This document shows, piece by piece, positions 5,140 to 9,460 of a stretch of 9,460 nucleotides of DNA. Each line of letters begins with the position of its first letter. Position 1 is the stretch's first letter. The notes under the pieces are model-generated. The model saw only the letters and a list, made by a program, of their open reading frames with translations. It was not told where the DNA came from and searched no databases. Made by a program: the position numbers and the translations under genes. Source of the stretch: VFMC01 sp044359565 (GTDB lineage Bacteria; Actinomycetota; Acidimicrobiia; Acidimicrobiales; Ilumatobacteraceae). The stretch is from contig JBIKLX010000127.1 of assembly GCA_044359565.1 (NCBI GenBank), positions 1-9,460 on the forward strand. Direction: 5' to 3'.

Positions 5140-7676
5140 CGCTCGCGGCTCACGAGTTCGAGCACCGGCACCCGCGACACCCGGAATGCCGGCCAGGCGG
5201 CCGCTGCCACTCCTGCAGCCACCGCGACGACGAGCGTCACCGCAAGGCGAGCCCACGGCACGATGACGGACGGGAGATCACTCCCCCCGGTCACCTCGAT
5301 GAGTGTGGATCCGAAGGCGACCGCCATGACGATGCCGATCGACGCTGCCACGAATGACAGCAGCGCTGCCTCGATGTGCACCATCCCACGGAGTTCGCGC
5401 CGGGTCGCCCCGACTGCTCGCAGCAACCCGATCTCACCGGCGCGTTCGCTGATGGCGAGCGCCGTGGTGTTCGCGACTCCGAGCAGGGCGATGAAACCTG
5501 CCAGGTAGAGCATGCCGTCGATGAAGTTGCGGAAGGCGTCGACCTCACTGCCGCTGTTCGCAATGTGCGTAGCGCGAGTGGCGAGGAACGATCCGGGCGT
5601 GGCGCGGACCAGGGTGCGTACGGCCTCCTCGGCCTGCGCCCGATCGTCGTCACCCTCGCCGAGGCCGACGAACACCAGCGAGTCGAGGAGGCCGCCGACG
5701 TAGGTGTTCAGCAGGCTGCGGTCGACGAAGTACGCCGGGGCGTCGAATCCGCCGGTGCTCCTGGCGACGACTGCGACGATGGGCGCTTCGAGCGTGGACC
5801 GTTCGAACTCGACCACCAGCGTGCTGCCGAGGAGCGACGCGTCGTCGCCGACCACGGCGATACCGCCCGACCGCAGGTCGTCGAGATCGCCGGCGACCAG
5901 GTCGAGGTCGAACAGCGATGGGAGAACTGCGCTGTCGATGCCGCCGAGCGCGGCAGGCTCTCCGGCCATGATCCCCTCGGCGATGGCGAGCGAGGCGACC
6001 GACTCGACCTCCGGCAGCGCAGCGATCCGCCCGATCAGGTTGGGATCGATCGTCGCGAAGTCGGCCGTTGCCGAGGTGACCACCAGATCCGCCCGCAGCC
6101 CCTCGCGGACATCGGTGCCGATGGCACTCGTGAGCGAGCTGGCGATGACGGAGAACATCGTCACCATGGCCGTGCCCAGCATCAGTGCCAGCGCGGTCGA
6201 CGACGCACGGCGAGGACTCGATGCCAGGTTGCCCGCCGCGATCACGCCCCGCACCCCCGCCACCCGGCGGGTGAGCGGTGCGCTCCAGCGTGCTGCTGCG
6301 GTTACGATCGCGGGCCCGCACAGCACGAGCGCGGGGACGATCGCTGCAGTGAACACGAGCCATGCCGCGCTGGTTCGTACCACCGCGGTCGCGCCGCCGA
6401 CAATGGCGATCGCTGCGAGCACGAGCCCGATCCGGGTGCGCGTCGTGCTGACGACCCGCTGCTCGGCGGCGCCATCGCGCAACGCCTCGATCGGTGGCGT
6501 CGCTGCGGCACGTCGAGCCGGGATCCAGGCCGAGAGGAGCGTGGCGCCGATTCCGACTGCCGAGGCGATGACGATCGAGGCCGGCTGCACGATCGCCGGG
6601 CCGGTGAGCAGGGTCACCCCGGTCAGTCCCAACAGCCAGCGGAGCACCCCCACACCGGCGAGACCGAACAGCAGGCCGAGCGCTGTTGCGACCGTCCCGA
6701 TGAACAACGCCTCCATCACCACACCACCGAGCACCTGACGCCGTCCTGCACCGATCGCCCGCAGCAGCCCCGACTCGCGGCGGCGACGGGCGACGGTGAG
6801 CGCGAACGTGTTGAAGATGATCGTCACACCGATCAGCACGGCCATCACGGCGAACGCCAGCAGGAAGACGGTGAGGAACTGCAACGGCGATGTCGCAGCG
6901 TCTTGCATCGTCCGGATGTAGTCGGACCCCGGCGTCACCTCGGCGCCGGGCAGGGTCGAAAGTTGACGGAGCACTTCGGCACGATCGGACCCTTCGGCGA
7001 GGGCGACGAGCACCTCGGTCGGGGCCGCCGCATTCAGCCATGCCGCCACTGCAGGGTCGGGCAACAGCACCGTGCGCTGCAGTGGCGCAGTGTCGGCCGA
7101 CGCAAAGGTGACGATGCCGGTGACGGTTGCGTCATGCATCCCTGTCGGGGTGAGGACCTGTACGACATCGCCCGGCGCAACGCGGGCGTCGCGTGCAAGT
7201 GCCCGATCGATCACGACCTCACCGATGTCGGTCGGAGCTCGGCCGGCGACGAGCCGGAACGGATTGAGCGACGGATCGGCGATCCAGTTCCGACCGACGT
7301 CGCTCGCCGTGCCCGTGCCGACCGACGACCCGTCGACCACCAGTTTGGCGAAGCCGGCCCACTGCGGGACTGCCGACGCGACACCATCGACCGCCATCGC
7401 CCGATCGGCGATGTCGGCATCCAGCGCCCGTCGAACCGAACCGCCCAGCTCGCCCGGACCTCCGTCCGACTCGCCCAGGATCACACCTTGCACCACGGCA
7501 TCCGTACCGGCCAGGGCTTCGGCGATGTCGTCGGCCGCACGGCCCTGCATCGAGTCGGACAACACCAGCGTCGCAAGGAGGAAGGCGACCGACAGCATGA
7601 TCGCCACACCGGTGAGCAGGAATCGACCTCGACTCGCGAGCACGCTCCGAGTCGCGCTCTTCATCATCTCGATCAT
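5136..7676 (-). CDS. FtsX-family ABC transporter permease (MacB/LolC-type)
   Basis: An 846-aa integral membrane protein. TM1 (about residues 19-39) is followed by a large MacB-periplasmic-like extracytoplasmic domain (about 40-262). A first FtsX core follows (TMs near 266-290, 322-345 and 365-385), with RRRRESGLLRAIGAGRRQVLGGVVMEA between the first two of these. Two to three TMs come next at 416-432, 438-460 and 493-515, then a second extracytoplasmic domain (about 520-715) and a second FtsX core (722-743, 768-790, 808-830) with the parallel SERAGEIGLLRAVGATRRELRGMVHIEA. This ten-TM fused layout is usual for actinobacterial permeases of this class. With the ATPase it would use ATP in the cytoplasm to drive extracytoplasmic work such as lipid, lipoprotein or antimicrobial export; the substrate is unknown. 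The start at 7676 overlaps the ATPase stop as ATGA and precedes TM1 directly. Confidence 0.93.
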   Translation of the reverse strand: MIEMMKSATRSVLASRGRFLLTGVAIMLSVAFLLATLVLSDSMQGRAADDIAEALAGTDAVVQGVILGESDGGPGELGGSVRRALDADIADRAMAVDGVASAVPQWAGFAKLVVDGSSVGTGTASDVGRNWIADPSLNPFRLVAGRAPTDIGEVVIDRALARDARVAPGDVVQVLTPTGMHDATVTGIVTFASADTAPLQRTVLLPDPAVAAWLNAAAPTEVLVALAEGSDRAEVLRQLSTLPGAEVTPGSDYIRTMQDAATSPLQFLTVFLLAFAVMAVLIGVTIIFNTFALTVARRRRESGLLRAIGAGRRQVLGGVVMEALFIGTVATALGLLFGLAGVGVLRWLLGLTGVTLLTGPAIVQPASIVIASAVGIGATLLSAWIPARRAAATPPIEALRDGAAEQRVVSTTRTRIGLVLAAIAIVGGATAVVRTSAAWLVFTAAIVPALVLCGPAIVTAAARWSAPLTRRVAGVRGVIAAGNLASSPRRASSTALALMLGTAMVTMFSVIASSLTSAIGTDVREGLRADLVVTSATADFATIDPNLIGRIAALPEVESVASLAIAEGIMAGEPAALGGIDSAVLPSLFDLDLVAGDLDDLRSGGIAVVGDDASLLGSTLVVEFERSTLEAPIVAVVARSTGGFDAPAYFVDRSLLNTYVGGLLDSLVFVGLGEGDDDRAQAEEAVRTLVRATPGSFLATRATHIANSGSEVDAFRNFIDGMLYLAGFIALLGVANTTALAISERAGEIGLLRAVGATRRELRGMVHIEAALLSFVAASIGIVMAVAFGSTLIEVTGGSDLPSVIVPWARLAVTLVVAVAAGVAAAAWPAFRVSRVPVLELVSRER

Positions 7677-8464
7677 CGTCCCAGACCCTTCATCACGTCG
7701 AGCAGCCCATCGGCCGACGGGTGCTCGACGACATCGTGGACGCGACCGTCGACCACGAAGACGACCTGATCGGCCCAGGCCGCAGCGTTGGGATCGTGCG
7801 TGACCATCACGATCGACTGACGGTGCACGTCCACTGCCGACCGGAGGAAGCCCAGGATCTCCTGGCCGGTCCGGGTGTCGAGGTTGCCGGTCGGCTCGTC
7901 GGCGAACACGACCTGCGGTCGGGTGACGAGTGCTCGGGCCACGGCGACGCGCTGCTGCTGGCCTCCCGACAACTCCATCGGCCGATGGTGCAGGCGGTCG
8001 CCGAGACGCAGCAGCGAAACGACCTGGTCGAACATCTCGGCCTGCGGCCGACGGCCCGACAGGGTTGCCGGCAGACAGATGTTCTCCTCGGCCGTCAGGG
8101 TCGGCACGAGGTTGAAGGCCTGGAAGACGAAGCCGATCCGCTCGCGCCGGAGCAGGGTCAGTTCCCGGTCGTCGAGGGCCGACAGATCGGTCGTACCCAC
8201 GAAGGCGCGACCCGACGAGAGGCGATCCAGTCCTGCTGCGCAGTGCATCATCGTCGACTTCCCGGAACCCGACGGTCCCATCACGGCCGTGAAGCGGCCG
8301 GCCGGAAAGGCGATGGACACATGGTCGAGGGCCATGACGGCCGACGGACCGGCACCGTACTGCTTGACGGCACCGACCAGCATGGCTGCAGCGTCGTCGG
8401 CGCCCGAGGGAAGGGCGCCCTCGAACTCTCGATCGACGACGGTGGAAGTGGAATGGGCGGACAC
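7673..8464 (-). CDS. ABC transporter ATP-binding protein (LolD/MacB type)
   Basis: A 263-aa ATPase with every expected motif: Walker A GPSGSGKST (63-71), Q-loop FVFQAFNLVPTLTAEEN (112-128), signature LSGGQQQR (165-172), Walker B VVFADEPTGNLD (185-196) with its catalytic Glu, and switch H223 in MVTHD. The FQAFNL, LSGGQQQR and ADEPTGNLD forms are those of the LolD/MacB/FtsE subclass, which pairs with FtsX-type permeases. The GTG at 8464 was chosen because a GGAGG site lies 4 nt before it and the reading is all coding-like from there. An upstream extension to 8755 runs through the promoter and into the LysR gene. The ~27-residue N-terminal extension before the first strand is longer than the minimal family form. 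It is the first gene of the minus-strand operon, and its stop overlaps the permease start as ATGA. Confidence 0.94.
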   Translation of the reverse strand: MSAHSTSTVVDREFEGALPSGADDAAAMLVGAVKQYGAGPSAVMALDHVSIAFPAGRFTAVMGPSGSGKSTMMHCAAGLDRLSSGRAFVGTTDLSALDDRELTLLRRERIGFVFQAFNLVPTLTAEENICLPATLSGRRPQAEMFDQVVSLLRLGDRLHHRPMELSGGQQQRVAVARALVTRPQVVFADEPTGNLDTRTGQEILGFLRSAVDVHRQSIVMVTHDPNAAAWADQVVFVVDGRVHDVVEHPSADGLLDVMKGLGR

Positions 8465-8468
8465 GAGA

Positions 8469-8473
8469 CCTCC
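8469..8473 (-). promoter_or_regulatory. ribosome binding site fixing the ABC ATPase start
   Basis: CCTCC on the + strand reads GGAGG on the coding strand, four bases before the GTG at 8464. It is the reason for choosing that GTG over starts further upstream. A small dyad TGGTG-TC-CACCA (8484-8495) lies just ahead of it in the leader. Confidence 0.6.
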
Positions 8474-8534
8474 GATGTGTGGTTGGTGTCCACCACGATG
8501 ACGAAGGCGGCCGCACGGCGCATCCGCCCACGGG

Positions 8535-8561
8535 AGGCTACGCGTACTCGCACAGGAGTAC
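8535..8561 (-). promoter_or_regulatory. candidate promoter with a palindromic operator for the ABC/two-component operon
   Basis: GTACTC (8544-8549) and GAGTAC (8556-8561) form a perfect 6-6-6 inverted repeat around GCACAG. On the minus strand the repeat lies directly upstream of TAGCCT (8540-8535), which fits TANNNT as a -10. The dyad would then sit across the -10/-35 spacer and could repress or activate there. The site is in the 121-bp gap between the LysR stop and the ATPase start, the only sizeable gap ahead of the operon. The regulator may be the NarL-type protein of the operon, the LysR protein or something else; nothing in the sequence decides. Confidence 0.4.
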
Positions 8562-8585
8562 AGACGCAGGGTCGATGGGGAGCCG

Positions 8586-9460
8586 TTATCCATCGCCCTC
8601 CGCCCGGTGCTCGGCCCGCGCCACAGCCTCGTGCACCGTGGCACGCAGCCAGCGATGAGCGGGATCGTGGTGATGACGTGCGTGCCACAGCAGTTCGACA
8701 CCCACTCGGGGCAGGACGAACGGCGGCGTGAAGGTGCACATCGTCGACTGTCCACCGAGCACGTCGGCGAGGCGGGCCGGGGCGAGGGTTGTCAGATCGC
8801 TGGTGAGGCACATCCCGATCGCTGCCGCGAAGGTGGGCACCACCGCGGCGATCTCGCGACGAAGTCCCGCTTGGCCGAGAAGATCGTCGACCGGGCCCCG
8901 CGCGATACCCCGCCGGGAGGTGACGACGTGGTGCAGCGAGGCGTACCGCTTCGGTGTGATCCGCGTCTCGGCCAGCGGATGACCCGCTCGGAGCACACCG
9001 ATCAGTTGCTCTTCCACCAACAGTTCGTGATGCACGTCGTCGGTGAGGCCGCTGTACGAGCCGATGACCAACGAGACATCACCGCGTCGGAGCATCTCGA
9101 CATCGTCGACCGCCTCGCTCTCGAACCGCAGCGCGATGCCGGGCGCCCGCGCAGCCACGATCTCGAGCCACGGCCCGGCGAGCACGGCCAGGATCGCCTC
9201 GTTGGTCCGCACCGTGTACTCGCCGCGGTGACGGGAGGGATCGAACTCGTCGGGCCGGCGCAGTGCACGCTCGACCGCCGCCAACGCTGCCTCGATCTCC
9301 GGTAGCAGTTCGGCACCCCGTGGCGTGATGCGCAGCGCCCGTCCTGCACGCACGAGGAGCGGATCGTCGAAGGTCGACCGGCACCGATCCAGCGCCCGGC
9401 TCGCCGCCGGCACCGACAGGTGCAGACGAGCAGCAGCTCGGGTGACGCTCCGCTCCGACA
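8586..9460 (-). CDS. LysR-type transcriptional regulator (5' end cut by the window)
   Basis: The minus-strand frame is open from the window edge to TAA (8586-8588) and gives at least 290 residues. It begins inside the winged helix-turn-helix: SERSVTRAAARLHLSVPAAS is the recognition region, followed by RALDRCRSTFDDPLLVRAGRALRITPRGAELLPEI, the classical LysR wing and linker. The remainder is the effector-binding domain, with strands such as YTVRTNEAILAVL, ALRFESEAVDDVEMLRRGDVSLVIGSY and a C-terminal VELLWHARHHHDPAHRWLRATV. Only roughly 10-15 N-terminal residues are missing relative to the usual ~300. It reads toward the ABC operon on the same strand with a 121-bp gap, so it probably has its own transcript. 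Whether it controls the operon is unknown; LysR genes more often regulate a divergent neighbour, which lies outside the window. Confidence 0.9.
   Translation of the reverse strand, partial: SERSVTRAAARLHLSVPAASRALDRCRSTFDDPLLVRAGRALRITPRGAELLPEIEAALAAVERALRRPDEFDPSRHRGEYTVRTNEAILAVLAGPWLEIVAARAPGIALRFESEAVDDVEMLRRGDVSLVIGSYSGLTDDVHHELLVEEQLIGVLRAGHPLAETRITPKRYASLHHVVTSRRGIARGPVDDLLGQAGLRREIAAVVPTFAAAIGMCLTSDLTTLAPARLADVLGGQSTMCTFTPPFVLPRVGVELLWHARHHHDPAHRWLRATVHEAVARAEHRAEGDG

Noticed and set aside
5376..7769. A 797-codon open frame on the + strand opposite the permease gene.
   Set aside because: It lies antisense to a clear FtsX permease and has a low-complexity R/D/G/E/H-rich composition with no domain. 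It is the usual GC-rich shadow frame.
7677..8531. An N-terminal extension of the permease frame through the ABC ATPase gene, suggesting a fusion.
   Set aside because: The extension is an arginine/proline-rich out-of-frame reading of the ATPase gene. The ATGA overlap and TM1 fix the start at 7676.
1..9460. Genome-wide reassignment of TGA as a sense codon to explain the DUF411 interruption.
   Set aside because: Most other genes in the window end in TGA at their expected family length, so TGA is a functional stop here.

Overview
The window is GC-rich, gene-dense DNA. Strong third-position G/C bias, NarL-type two-component genes, an ABC/FtsX export module and a Tat-like lipoprotein signal all suggest a high-GC actinobacterium. 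The DMSP-lyase-like cupin and overall style would fit a marine Acidimicrobiia or Ilumatobacter-like lineage. That placement is inference, not something a marker gene here proves. TGA is the ordinary stop of most genes in the window; one TAG and one TAA also occur.

Positions 1-2388 are read on the + strand. They hold the 3' end of an unrecognised gene, a 90-aa hypothetical protein coupled to it by an ATGA overlap, and a DddL/DddQ-type cupin. Next comes a structured intergenic stretch with a perfect 20-bp inverted repeat (1073-1120) and a 15-codon mini-ORF behind a strong Shine-Dalgarno sequence. A DUF411 lipoprotein gene follows (1252-1746). Its reading frame is intact except for one TGA at 1408-1410, which lies exactly where the family has the first cysteine of its CxCC metal-binding motif. 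This is the most interesting feature of the window: either a selenocysteine (UxCC) version of DUF411 or a point nonsense mutation at a striking position. A DUF4160/DUF2442 pair, of the kind often predicted to be toxin-antitoxin, ends this half.

Positions 2416-9460 are read on the - strand. In transcription order they are a LysR-type regulator cut by the window edge, then a putative promoter/operator region with a GTACTC-N6-GAGTAC palindrome. After that comes a tightly coupled run: ABC ATPase, 846-aa FtsX-family permease, sensor kinase, NarL-type response regulator, a short nucleoside-hydrolase-like remnant, and a PhnB-like VOC protein. The first four junctions are 4-nt ATGA or GTGA overlaps and the fifth is a 1-nt TGATG overlap, so all six may be translated from one message. 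The first four genes form a plausible export or envelope-stress module: the ATPase and permease make one MacB/LolCDE-like complex, and the kinase and regulator probably control it or respond to its state. The last two look like metabolic passengers. No rRNA, tRNA, transposase, integrase or CRISPR array was seen.
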